64,000 nt of DNA, from positions 310,001 through 374,000 of the forward strand of contig BROG01000560.1 in NCBI GenBank assembly GCA_030159075.1. Reading direction: 5' to 3'. The stretch is from Atrina japonica (lineage: Eukaryota > Mollusca > Bivalvia > Pterioida > Pinnidae). Shown in pieces: positions 13,601 through 28,600 of the stretch. The translations under genes were made by a program, and so were the position numbers. The notes beneath the pieces are model-generated. The model ran no database searches. It was given only the letters and a program-made list of their open reading frames with translations, and was not told the DNA's origin. Each line of letters begins with the position of its first letter. Positions within the stretch are counted from its first letter, which is position 1.

Positions 13601-16600
13601 GGATAAGACAAGGACTGGGGATGCTGGTGTTACAGTTATAACAGCATAATGAATTTAATGATGTTTTGACATGTAACATAGTAGTGATGTATGTGTACAT
13701 TATCAGTACACACATAGAAGTGAAGTAAAACAATGTAAAATATCGCTGCCGACATTGACTTATCTTCCACTTAGATCTATCTATTACTTGAATATGAATT
13801 TTTGCCAAAAATCTGCAGTTCGACCTATCCCCCAAATTGACCTATAGGCCATAAAATACAGTGCGTGAAGGTTTGGACTAGCTGATAGGGTCCATAGTAA
13901 TTTATACCTGTACACTGTAAACGTGGACATTTACACATGGGGTAATTTACGCGAACACTAAATACGCGATGATGAGTTTTCTGTGTAAATTACCCCCCCC
14001 ACTGTATACCGGTCCCACAGTTGAGTTCATAGTAAGTTGTGACACTGCGTAAATAACCTCCACGCATATAGTTTGAATAAGAAAATTGCGTAAATTAACA
14101 ACACACCAAATTATCCACGTTTACAGTAATGTAGGCAAAGTAAATGATAAGAGCAAAAAGATGTAGATACACAAGGTGTACAAATACCGCTTATATAAGA
14201 ACACATAGATTATCTACAATCAAAACGACGTGGTAAATATACAAAATGCCATAATGATCAAGCTAGTTAAATATGTACTCAGGAATTGAATTTAATAAAT
14301 GCCAGCTCTTGATAAGTATAGTTAAATTTAAGCAACATTTCATAGAAGGTCACTATATGTTTTGTGTGACCCTCGTATAGTAAACTCACTAACATGGCTA
14401 ATGGAAATTAACATTCTTCCGTGAAATATTGTAGACAGCAATTAAGCTTGGTATAATGTGATGTTAGTTATGTTACCATAGCAACAATATGGTGTGCAGA
14501 ATGCAAACTACTGCAGAGAATTAACTGCACTGATCAGCTCTAGAAATTATTTTCAAAACATAGATTAAGTTGATTCATATAAATTCATTGTATAAAGAGA
14601 ATTCAGAATGTGTTTATGTTACAACTTTTTATAAACATTGGGACAAATGTCCGTAAGCATTGTTAAGCATCACTATCTACACGTAAATACTCTGTACATA
14701 TCACACTGTCAATATCTTTTGATTTTTTTTATGGACTTTGAATGGTGTTTTACGCCACACTCAATAATTTTTCAGCTATATGTTGGGTGCCGGTTTTCAT
14801 TCGTGGAGGAGAGAACCCAACTACAATGTAGCCAAGAACAGACCACAGGTTTTCCTCAAGTAAACTGGTAAAACTTCTAACAAAAATTAGCTAAGGTTCC
14901 AGCAGGGTTCGAAACTGCGCTGACCAGAAGTGAAAGACTTTATTGTTCAAAGTGTGATGTTCTAACCACAAAACAGTTAACCTCTTGATTCTAATATATC
15001 ATATCAGGTACGGGCTATCTCAAAAGTCTTATAAACATCATCTTTCTGAAGTCTTAACCAACAAGTGATTTTTGACATTTTCCCTGTGAGTCACAGGGGT
15101 ATAGAAATGTCTTAGTCACAGTACTGGATATTGCAATATTGTTATACAAAAAATATGATGGTTTGAATAAACAGAACAATTAAAAAATATATCCCCCAAA
15201 AAGGCTTATTTCTATTTTTGCATAAGGCTTTATGTTAGCTTTCTGAAAAAGTACTGAATAATGACCTCTAACCCTAATTTTTCCATAGCACCGAGAACTA
15301 CAAGATGTATTTAGGGTCAATTTTAATTTATTATGACGTTCAATAATGCTATACCATTGTAAATAAACTTACATTAATTTTAAGTAAAACATTGCTATAC
15401 GGTAAAATATTGATAGACAGGATAATAGGTACAAACCTTGGAGTCTTTTGTATTTGGTATAAAGTGATGTAAATCTTGTACAGATGCCATAAGAAAAGGA
15501 ATTCTGTCCTCAAGTACCTGTAGATTATAAAAAATAGCTGTGATTATTGAACACAAGCATATCAGATGGCAGTTGAATATTGTCTATAGATTATATGACT
15601 TAGGACATACTCTGGTTTTGATTTTCACTTTATGTTCAGCGCTTGCCAACATAACAGTTATTACCTGTGTAACCGAGGAACAGTTAAACCATCTGTGTAA
15701 CCAAGGAACAGTTAAACCATCTGTGTTACCAAGGAACAGTTAAACCATCTGTGTTATCAAGGAACAGTTAAACCATCTGTGTTACCAAGGAACAGTTAAA
15801 CCATCTGTGTTACCAAGGAACAGTTAAACCATCTGTGTTACCAAGGAACAGTTTAACCATCTGTGTTACCGAGGAACAGTTAAACCATCTGTGTTACCGA
15901 GAAACAGTTAAACCATCTGTGTTACCAAGGAACAGTTAAACCATCTGTGTTACCAAGGAACAGTTTAACCATCTGTGTTACCAAGGAACAGTTAAACCAT
16001 CTGTGTTACCAAGGAACAGTTAAACCATCTGTGTTACCAAGGAACAGTTTAACCATCTGTGTTACCGAGGAACAGTTAAACCATCTGTGTTACCAAGGAA
16101 CAGTTAAACCATCTGTGTTACCAAGGAACAGTTAAACCATCTGTGTTACCAAGGAACAGTTTAACCATCTGTGTTACCAAGGAACAGTTAAACCATCTGT
16201 GTTACCGAGAAACAGTTTAACCATCTGTGTTACCAAGGAACAGTTTAACCATCTGTGTTACCAAGGAACAGTTATACCATCTGTGTTACCAAGGAACAGT
16301 TAAACCATCTGTGTTACCAGGAACAGTTAAACCATCTGTGTTACCAAGGAACAGTTAAACCATCTGTGTTACCAAGGAACAGTTTAACCATCTGTGTTAC
16401 CAAGGAACAGTTAAACCATCTGTGTTACCGAGAAACAGTTTAACCATCTGTGTTACCAAGGAACAGTTTAACCATCTGTGTTACCAAGGAACAGTTATAC
16501 CATCTGTGTTACCAAGGAACAGTTAAACCATCTGTGTTACCAAGGAACAGTTAAACCATCTGTGTTACCAAGGAACAGTTAAACCATCTGTGTTACCAAG

Positions 16601-19600
16601 GAACAGTTACATCTCTTTAAAATCACTTGATCTATATCCAACCGAAACAATGCATGTATTATGACTCTTATATCACCAGTTTAACAAAAGACATAAAATA
16701 TCAATGGCGACAGTCAATGAAATCAAAGCAAACATGTTACATCACATTGTATATTGGTGATTGGTAGACTTTGTGACCTACCCACCCTCCTATGGTAAAT
16801 TTATGGATTACCAATTTACTATCTTTTGTGAAACACTGACTCTTTTCAAACTACATGTCAATTATCAAAAACTAGTTCTCCATAAAATTTCTCACTTACA
16901 TCTAATAATGCTTCCTGTGACAGCGTCCTGAAGGAGAGGAGTATTCCGACGATTGTCATTCTCATCAACACGCTATCAACATCTGAAATATAACAACATA
17001 ATTATATCACTATCACAGCTGTAAGTATATCAATATCATGTGTGGTATACCAATATCATTAATATTAAAATACCATGATATCATGTGTTATCATAAACAC
17101 CATGGACATGAAAAAATATGTAAAACCTTGTGGTTAATGTCTGTGCATACTTATATCTGCGGGTTTATAATTCAGTTTTAATTTAATGCAAGTTGTCAAT
17201 GCTACTGAGATATGATAGTTGGCAAAACAATGTACAGTGAAACCTAAAAAATCAGACAACCTGCCACTGATTATAATTATACAAGACAGGTGGTCTCTAT
17301 GACAGTGGTCTCTCAGGACAGGTTCCACCCACTTTATTTTACCAGCTATCATAACTTGGCACACTTCTGACAGCAAACCACAGGAAATAAATAAAAACAA
17401 TGACATTAAGAATGACAGAATCAATGTGTGACATTGTACCAAACAGATGAATGATATCATAAATACACAGAATCAATGTGCTACATCATACCAAACAGAT
17501 GACATTGTAAACACACAAAATCAATGTGTAACATCATACCAGATGATTGCCATCATAAATACACAGAATCGATATGTGACATTATACCAAACAGATGACA
17601 TTGTAAACACACAGAATCTATGTGTAACATCATACCAGATGAATGACATCATAAATACACAGAATCAATGTGTGACATCATACCAAACAGATGACATTCT
17701 AAACACACTGACTCTATGTGTGACATCATACCAGATGAATAACATAATAAATACACAGAATTAATATGTGACATTATATCAGACTTTTGCTGAGCAAAAG
17801 TCACTGGGAAATATTGCCACAAACTGTATATAAAGGTAGCAAACACAAACATCATGATATGAATGTGGGTAAAAATAGAAACTAAAATATGTTCCTACAA
17901 AATTAACCTTTAATCTGTGAAATAACTGGTGAAAAAAATGATAATATATAGGCATGCACACACAAAAACACACACACACATATACCCAACCATATGTAAA
18001 CAGAACCATACAAAAGCAGAGAGAGACAGTCAGACAGAAAAAGAGAGATGGAGAAAAAAGGTAAATATAATCAGAGGTTTAAGACATGTAAATTGAATGT
18101 ATTTAGTGTTCCATATTGATGCTGTGATACACAGGTTGCAATTTAACATTTATAAGATAATCTAAATTATCTAGTGTAAAAGATAATATTTGATTATCTT
18201 CATGCTGGACCTCAATAGCCAATGGACATGTGCATAGATAACTCTGCTGATAACCATGTTCCTCATCTCTAGCTACTTTGGGATTGGAATTTCACTTTGA
18301 ATGAGATAAAGTGTGATAAAGTTAAAATGTACTATACAATGTTTCACTGCAATAAAACATATTGGATTTACAAGGTAATCTAGCTGTGATTGAGATTACA
18401 TAATGTATAACATGATGAGAAACTGTACCAAATGTTTATGATTTACTTGATCATGTGGATGATGTAGATGTACAAACCAGTGGGAGATAATGTGTACAAG
18501 ATAACAAGATAACAATCTGTACCAAATGTTTATGATTTACTTGACCATGTGGATGATGTAGATGTACAAACCAGTGGGAGATAATGTGTACAAGATAACA
18601 TGATAACAATTTGTACCAAATGTTTATGATTTACTTGACCATGTGGATGATGTAGATGTACAAACCAGTGAGAAATAATGTGTATGATAACATGATAACA
18701 ATCTGTACCAAGTGTTTTATGATTTACTTGACCATGATGTAGATGTACAAACCAGTGGGGGATAATGTGTACAAGATAACAATTTGTACCAAGTGTTTAT
18801 GATTTACTTGACCATGTGGATGATGTAGATGTACAAACCAGTGGGAAATAATGTGTACAAGATAACATGATAACAATTTGTACCAAATGTTTATGATTTA
18901 CTTGACCATGTGGATGATGTAGATGTACAAACCAGTGAGAAATAATGTGTACAAGATAACATGATAACAATCTGTACCAAGTGTTTATGATTTACTTGAC
19001 CATGTGGATGATGTAGATGTACAAACCAATGGGAGATAATGTGTACAAGATAACATGATAACAATCTGTACCAAGTGTTTATGATTTACTTGACCATGTG
19101 GATGATGTAGATGTACAAACCAGTGGGAGATAATGTGTACAAGATAACAATTTGTACCAAGTGTTTATGATTTACTTGACCATGTGGATGATGTAGATGT
19201 ACAAACCAGTGAGAAATAACATGCAGAACAATTCTGAATGTTGGTACCTGTCTTGAGAGCTACCCCCATCTGCCACAAAAATGCAGTTTCTCAAAAGAGG
19301 TTTTATTTAAAGGATTTTATAACCAAGAGGTTTCAAAGAGTGTGGTCCTGCAGGACAGGTCATCTCTCATGTATTTACACACCATCAACATATATGTATT
19401 TAACAAAACCAACAAGAATATGTATAATAGAACATTGCTGAAACAAAAGGAACTACATACAGTATATATATTTATACATTAATAACTTTGTTGTATACAA
19501 ATGGTTAGTTCTCTGATACGACAGTACAGTCCTGTATTATGCTGTAAGTAACTGGTACCCAGATACGTACAATCTACGCAATATATACACTATTCTCTTG

Positions 19601-22600
19601 AATATATATGTGATCACTTTATACGATATACAATAATATACACTGTTAGGTTGTATTACACATAAAACTGCAGTAAGATGTAATAGAAAAAAATCTATCT
19701 ATATATGTATATACTTTTCACTAATGAGTAGGATATATCTATGAGTCAGAGTACCCTCCCCTATAATTGGACTCTGACTCAAACCTAAATACTACATACA
19801 GAATTATAGTTCATCTAAATAGGCTATATGTAAACTATAACAAAAATGTACTCAAACATAATATACCAGTACCTATCTGACATATGTCATAAACTATAAC
19901 AGAACTATACTCCTACATACCTGTAACACTATACCAGTACTTATCTGATGCATGTCATAAACTATAACAGAATTGTACTCCTACATAACACTATACCAGT
20001 ACTTCTCTGTATGTCAAAAATTATAACAGAAATGTATTTCTACATAACACTATACCAGTACCTATCTGACGTATGTCATAAACTATAACAGAACTCTACT
20101 CTTACAGAACAATATACCAGTACTTATCTGATGTATGCCATAAACTATAACAGAACTGTACTCCTACATAATATACCAGTACTTCTCTGTATGTCATAAA
20201 CTATAACAGAACTGTACTGCTACATAATATACCAGTACTTCTCTGTATGTCATAAACTATAACAGAACTGTACTGCTACATAATATACCAGTACTTCTCT
20301 GTATGTCATAAACTATAACAGAACTATACTGCTACATAACACTATACCAGTACTTCTCTGTATGTCATAAACTATAACAGAACTATACTGCTACATAACA
20401 CTATACCAGTACTTCTCTGTATGTCATAAACTATAACAGAACTCTACTCCTACATAACAACTATAAGACTAACATAACAACCACAAAAACACTAATGTTT
20501 ACTTATAAAATCTTGTCATATCAGTTTGGAATATCTGAATGTGACCTTCATATTTCACCTAGAATGGTTCTAAGCCTCTTCAATGATGTTGACAGAGAAA
20601 GATGTATCAAAAGATAAGTTAATGTTAATGCTTAAGTTTCCTCAGGTCATGAAAACATCAAGACTTGTAGCTACGTACAAGTACTGCTAAAGCTTACCCA
20701 GAATCATTAAGGTACCTGTGTGTCACAATAAGAGTCGATACAGGATTTATGCAATAGGTGAAAAGTCTAAAATGAGGTTTATGTGCCATTTAAGTACAAG
20801 GAGCCATGAAGTCTATAAAGTATAATAAAGTGCACAGGGTCCTAAAAGTCTATAAAACAGCTAAGGTCCCTTAGTGCCCTAATTGTACAAGACTCATTAA
20901 GTGCCTTTTAAAAAGGATATTCTAAGTGCTTTTAAAGTATAATGAGATATAAGAGGCCTTCAGTGCCTTTAAAGTAATCTGAGTCCATGGGCATGATGTC
21001 TTTGTTCCATATCAATAATTAAAGATGAGCTTTTAAATGATTACTGGGACAGTATCCTTTTTCACAATTTTAGCCCTGCCATATAAGCATTATGAAAGAT
21101 GGTAACATTTTTCAATAGGTCATTATCAGTGACTCAGCACAATAGGTCAAAGCAGTGACTTGGGTGATGACATACCACAATAGGTCAAAGCAGTGACTCG
21201 GGAGATGACATATCACAATAGGTGACAGTAGTGACTTGGGTGATGACATATCACAACAGGTCAACAAAGTGACTAGGGTGATGACATAACACAATGGGTC
21301 AAAGCAGTGACTCGTGTGATGATATACCAGAACAGGTCAACAAAGTGACTCAGGTTATGACATACCACAATAGGTCAAAGCAGTGACTTGGGTGATGTCA
21401 TAACACAACAGGTCAACAGTGACTCAGGTGATGACATACCACAAAAGGTCAAAGTAGTGACTTGGATGATGTCATAACACAATAAGTCAACACAGTGACT
21501 TGGTTGATGACATACCACAATAGGTCAAAGCAGTGACATGGGTGATGTCATAACACAATAAGTCAACAAAGTGACTTGGTTGATGACATACCACAATAGG
21601 TCAAAGCAGTGACTTGGGTGATGTCATAACACAATAAGTCAACACAGTGACTTGGGTGATGACATACCACAACAGGTCAACACAGTGACTCAGGTGATGA
21701 CATACCACAAAAGGTCAAAGTAGTGACTCAGATGATGTCATAACACAATAAGTCAACACAGTGACTTGGTTGATGACATACCACAATAGACTTGGTTGAT
21801 GACATACCACAATAGGTCAAAGCAGTGACTTGGGTGATGTCATAACACAATAAGTCAACACAGTGACTTGGTTGATGACATACCACAATAGGTCAAAGCA
21901 GTGACTTGGGTGATGTCATAACACAATAAGTCAACACAGTGACTTGGGTGATGACATACCACAACAGGTCAATACAGTGACTCAGGTGATGACATACCAC
22001 AATAGGTCAACACCAGAGACTTAAGTGACCTACAATGTTTTACAGAGAAAGATGTGCAAATATGAGGTAACTAATATAACTTGGTATGCAATCTTCTAAA
22101 AGCTATATAAATAGGAATTCCTTTAAAATATATAACAGCAAAGGCTAAGAAACAAATTCTAAACTATCAACATATGTCACATGTGCAAAATATAAAACAG
22201 AGGTAAATCAGAATATGTGATACCTCTGAAAAAGTGTAAAGTTCAAAGGGCAATTCACATAACAATTGTGTAGTAAAGTCAAAGGTCATCAGCAATTTAT
22301 ATAACCATAGTGAACTTAAGTCAAAGATCAAAGGGCAACTCATATAACAATGATGAAGTAAAGTCAAAAGTCAAAGGGCAGCTCACACAATGGTGAAGTC
22401 AAGTCAAAGTTTAAACATTTCAATCATGCATAGACAACAACATTCAAGCAATAATTGCACAAATGTTCATGGTCTTTCAGTTACCATGGTAACAAATTTA
22501 CAATCATACACGATTTTCTGATTTTGTTTTGTTTGTAAGGAAACAGAAGAGTTTTTATCACATGCTTCTAAGATAACTTTGTAAAATTTGTAATTGAGAA

Positions 22601-25600
22601 GTTGTAAAATAAAAGCTAAACTTTTTCAATTTATTCAATTTATTTAAATGATAAACTTTCTTTTAAAACACGATCTTATAACTCCTTTCAAAATATTTGA
22701 CCATTTAAAGTTATATATCCTAAGTTTAAGGGTAAACAAAAGAGAAATGCTGTAATGATGATACAAGCAAGTAGAAATTATATGTAAACAGTGGGAGAAA
22801 TATGTATACCTAGAACAGAAGTATGTATTCTAAAGGTAGTTAGACAGGTAAGTCAGTAATAGTAAGGAATGTATATCAGAGAGTGAGACAGGTATATCAT
22901 AGACAGTGAGACATGTATACCACAGATAGTGAGACATATAACAAATAATGAGACAAGTATAACACAAAAAGTGAGACAGGTATATCACAGATAGTGAGAC
23001 ATGTATACCACAGATAGTGAGACAAATATACAACAGATAGTGAGACATGTATACCACAGATAGTGAGACATATCATAGATTGTGAGACAAGTATACATCA
23101 CAGATAGTAATGATAGTATACCATAGACAGTAAGGCATATATACCATAGATAGTGAGACATTTTGAGATAATGAGACATATTTATCATATATAGTGAGAT
23201 ATGTATATAAAATATTGAGACATGTATATCACAGAGAGTGAGACATATATACCACAGATGGTGAGACATGCATATCACAGATAGTGAAACATGAAGATAT
23301 TGAGTATAGATGAATACAAAAACAGAGGTAGAAGTCTCTGAAAGAAAGTAAATAAAACTAAAAGAAGTGAAAAAACATTTATAATAGTGAGACAAATAAA
23401 CCTGGCATTGTACCAGCAATGGTGAGGCAATACAACAATAGTAGTGAGACAAATAAACCTGCCATTATAACAACAAGGGGAAGACAGCAATGTGAAATAA
23501 TATAACAGTAGTAGTTAGACAAATAAACTTGCCATTTTAACAGCAATGGTGAGACAATATAATAATAGCAGAGAGACCACAGTGAAGGATTACTAAAACA
23601 GTGAGATATGAATAACAAAAGGAATGAGAAAATATAATAGCAGTAGTGAGACAGCACATTAAAAGTAACAAGTATACCAGTGATAACAAAAGAATGATGA
23701 TAGTATTACTATATCAAGATCAACAGACAGCTATTTCTTGCTTTAGGATATATAACCTTAAACGACTAAATTAAAAAAGATTTAAAATGAATCATTTCTC
23801 TGATTTTAAGTTTTCCGAGTCTAAACAGCATTGGCCTATGGAAAGGTAAAGAAGCATTTGACAAAACAATACAGGTTCCCATATCATATAAATGAACTTG
23901 TGAAACTCATTTGAAACTTTGTTCTCTAAGAGAGTGTGCTAGATATTACAAACTTTAACCTGTGTTTCACAAATCAAATATAGATATGGAACATGATCTC
24001 TAAATATGGTTTACAAACAAAAATGGTTAGACTGATATTGACATAGAGATTTATATAGATCATGCTGTACGATACACATAAAACGGATTTCTCATTGCCT
24101 CAGGCCAAGCATTAAAGGGAGACAACTGCAGGTACTTACCAGTGGTACTACTTTTGGAATCTAGAATCAAATTATATACACTCAGTTATATGCTAAAATT
24201 TATGAAGTAAAATTATTTTTCACTTTTTGGTAAATCAATTACATTAAATACCCAGTAATTTTTAAATATGTGATTTGTAAGAAAACAAGATAGATTATAA
24301 TTTCAGTGTATAATAAATAAATGATTTCAGATTTCTCTTTGATCTCTTGTAATATTATTGTGTTCTTTTTTTAAACCATTTACCCTTAAAGACAAATTTG
24401 GACTGGTCTAAGTAAATGATTTATAGAAGAGTCCATTGTTTTCAGGGGTCAAATGAGTTAAACCTGAGATAGCCATCTTAAAGATGTAATGAAAGGGAAA
24501 GTAAGATTCCTGAAGCTGCATCATAAATATTGACATATAACTGTAGAAACATAAAAATGTCCAGACAGCAAATTTAACAACAAATTAATTATTATTATTA
24601 CATTAACTCACTGACCCCTATAAACACAATGAACTCTACCTCACACCAAATACATATAGACAAGTCCATTAGTGCCTTTAGGGGTGAAAGAGTTAATCTG
24701 CAGGTAAAAAAGTTAGAAAATGCTAAGTTAACTCTATAACTTCAATTGCAAAGAATAAATAGCTAAAATATCAGCTTTGATCTTCAAACAAAATATAAGA
24801 GCATTACAAATGAGAGGTTTCATGTTACTTATAGATATAGATATCAACTGATATCTGTTTAACATTATATGAATGATAATCATTTCACTACTGGATATCA
24901 TCTGATATCTGTTACCATTTTATGAGATAATCATTTCACTACTGGATATCAACTGATATCTGTCACCATTATATGAGAGATAATCATTTCACTACTGGAT
25001 ATCAACTGATATCTGTTACCATTATATGAGAAATAATCATTTCACAACTGGATATTAATAGATACCTGTTACCATTAAATGAGAGATAAGTTTTTCACTA
25101 CTGGATATCAACTGATATATATATATCATCTTATTTTCCTATTATTACAGAATTTAGTTCTCACCACATATCAGCAAATATATCATTACATGAAATTTTT
25201 ATCCCTTTTGTGATATCCACTGAGATTTTTTATATAATCCATACAAAATATTAATTCTGATATCACCAGATATAGATGTTTGATATACATAAATCATACT
25301 GTTCTTTAAGATTGTATGTAAAATTATTTACAGTAAATATGACATACTTAATCCTCATCTATATAAATATCAAATGATATCAGGTCAATGTGTCAAACAT
25401 CTTTTATATTATTCTGAGATATCAGTTGATGATTGTTTCACATAAAACAGTCTCTATTTTGATAATAACATTTTTCTCTCAAATCTTGAAATTTAGAATG
25501 AAAATATTAGAAATAAAACATGCCCAACAAAACATAATCAATAAACAGAAAATAAAACTGAAAACAAAACACATTTGAAAATCATCATAAAATAAAACAA

Positions 25601-28600
25601 CCGGCAGCATACATAAGCCAAACCTAAATTTTAAATAAAGAGTTCCAAGGGCATCAAGGCTCTCACCTAGAAAACTTAGTCAATTATACAACTGATGTTT
25701 TCTGTTCACTTATACAACTGATGTTTTCTGTTCACTTATACAACTGATGTTTTCTGTTCACTTATACAACTGATGTTTTCTGTTCACTTATACAACTGAT
25801 GTTTTCTGTTCACTTATACAACTGATGTTTTCTGTTCACTTATACAACTGATGTTTTCTGTTCACTTGTGTCCTTGACCTCTGAACCCATGACCTTGAAA
25901 CTTTCAGAGAAGATTTTAAAAGATGTGACATGTTTTTGACCTTTTGACCCCTTCTAAAGCCCCTGTTGGTACTAGGACCTGTTCCTTCACAATTTAATGC
26001 AACATTATCTAGGGATCTTTCTTTCACAATTTACCGTAGTTGAAATTGGTTAATTGGATAACAAATAAAAGACGAAGAGTACACAGACAAAAACGTAATA
26101 TTTTCTGTTAACTTTGGTGTCTGTGATCATGATCTTTCACCCCATGACCTTTAACTGTCACAAAATCCTTAAATATTTCATAAATACTTTCTTCTACATC
26201 TTTATAAACAAAAAGGAAATCAGTTTCAAGTTCACAATTTACTTGTGTAAAACCATACATGCCATACCCTATGTCATTTGAAGTACCTGTCAAAGGCTCG
26301 CCATGAACAGATTTCAATTTTGTTCACAAACTTTGTAGATACTAACTTAACATTATACCAGATTTGAAAGAAATCTGATCATTGGTTAATAATTTTTTTT
26401 AAAGATGTACCAAGTTTTGACCCTTTTTAGAGACCTTAATTTAAAGCCCCTTCAGAAAAGAAAACTTCCTGTCAAATTTGGTTGAAATCTGTCAGAGGTT
26501 CTTCAGAAGATGTTTAAATTGAAAAGTTAATGGACATATGACGAAGACTGACAACAGACAATGGGCCACAGCAAACCTTTAAAATGGCGAATGACTGAGC
26601 AAAGAATTTAAATGCAAAATATAAAGAGGAAAAGAAGAGAAGATAAAAACTTAAAAACAATTTCTATACCTTATCATTTCAAAAGAATAATCCACGAACA
26701 AATAACAGACTTTAATTTGCACACTGCACAATATAATCATGTGCTGCACTAAAAACCTATGTGCTGTACTTTATGACAAGGAGCAACACTTTATGTCAAT
26801 ATGCTTGTGTACTAATGCACTGAAATACATAACAATCACCTGTAATTTATGTCCTATATCTAATATCTAAGTGCTTTACTTTTTAAGTGTGTTATACTTT
26901 ATAACTAAGTGCTACACTTTATAACTGTGTTATACTTTATAACTGCTATACTTCATAACTAAGTGCTACACGTTATAACTATGTGCTCTACTTAATAACT
27001 ATGTGCTACACTTTATAACTGTTATACTTCACAACTAAGTGCTACACTTTATAACTGCTTTACTTTATAACTGCTATACTTTATAACTATGTGTGACACT
27101 TTATACTTTATAACTATGTGTGACACTTTATAACTGCCTTGTTGACATAACTGCTATGTGTGACACTTTATACTTTATAACTATGTGTGACACTTTATAA
27201 CTATGTGTGACACTTTATAACTATGTGTGACACTTTATAACTATGTGTGACACTTTATAACTGTGTGACAAATTATAACTATGTGTGACACTTTATAACT
27301 GTGTGACACTTTATAACTATGTGTGACACTTTATAACTGTGTGACACTTTATAACTGTGTGTGACACTTTATAACTGTGTGACAAATTATAACTGTGTGT
27401 GACACTTTATAACTGTGTGTGACACTTTATAATTATGTGTGACACTTTATAACTGTGTGTGACACTTTATAACTGTGTGACACATTATGACTATGTGTGA
27501 CACTTTATAACTATGTGTGACACTTTATAACTATATGCTTTACTATATAAGTACAATTGTTCTCTTTAGTGATGCACAATATTTTACAATAAAACTGTGC
27601 GCAGCACTACATAATGATGAGGTGCACAATATGATAATGTACTCCATATAATAACAACACTCTACCTCATACAAAATGAGATATACCATATAACAATATG
27701 ATGCACGAGAAAAAAGTGTACTTCACAATATAACTCCTATAACATATAACAAAATATATCAGTGTACAACACAACATAACAATGTGCTGCATGATATAAT
27801 AGTGCACTTCACACTATAACTGCTATATTATATAACATAATATGTCAATGTATAACACAATTGAACAATTTGCTGCACAACATAACTGTATTTGTGCTAC
27901 ACTGTATATTTATATCCTACACTGTATACCTATGTGCTACAATGCATACCTGTGTGCTACACTATACATATATCCTACACTGTATACCAATGTGCTACAC
28001 TGTATACCCACTACCCATGTGGTACACTGTATACCTATGTACTACACTATGTACTACATTATACCTATGTGCTACACTGTTTACCTATATGCTACATTGT
28101 ATACATATATCCTACACTGTATACCCATGTGGTACACTGTATACCTATGTACTACACTATGTACTACACTATACCTATGTGCTACACTGTTTACCTATAT
28201 GCTACATTGTGTACATATATCCTACATTGTATACCCATGTCCTACACTGTACCCCTATGTGCTACACTGTTTACCTATATGCTACATTGTATACATATGT
28301 CCCATATTGTATACCCATGTGGTACACTGTATACCTATGTGCCAAACTATCCATGTGGTACACTGTATACCTATGTACTACATTATACCTATGTGCTACA
28401 CTGTTTACCTATGTGCTACATTGTATACATATATCCTACATTGTATACCCATGTCCTACACTGTATTCCTATGTGCTACACTGTATACCTGAGTGCTGCA
28501 CTGTATACCTATGTGCAACATTGTATACATATATCCTACCTATGTGCCACACTATATATCCATGTGGTACACTGTATACCTATGTACTACACTGTATACA

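Noticed and set aside
15669..16612. CRISPR-like regular repeat of 28 bp
   Set aside because: Units are head-to-tail with no unique spacers, inside an intron of an animal gene.
25836..26317. Two minus-strand ORFs that might be a small gene
   Set aside because: They lie in a repeat-like region with GACCTTGACC-type motifs, have no recognisable domain and no splice continuity.
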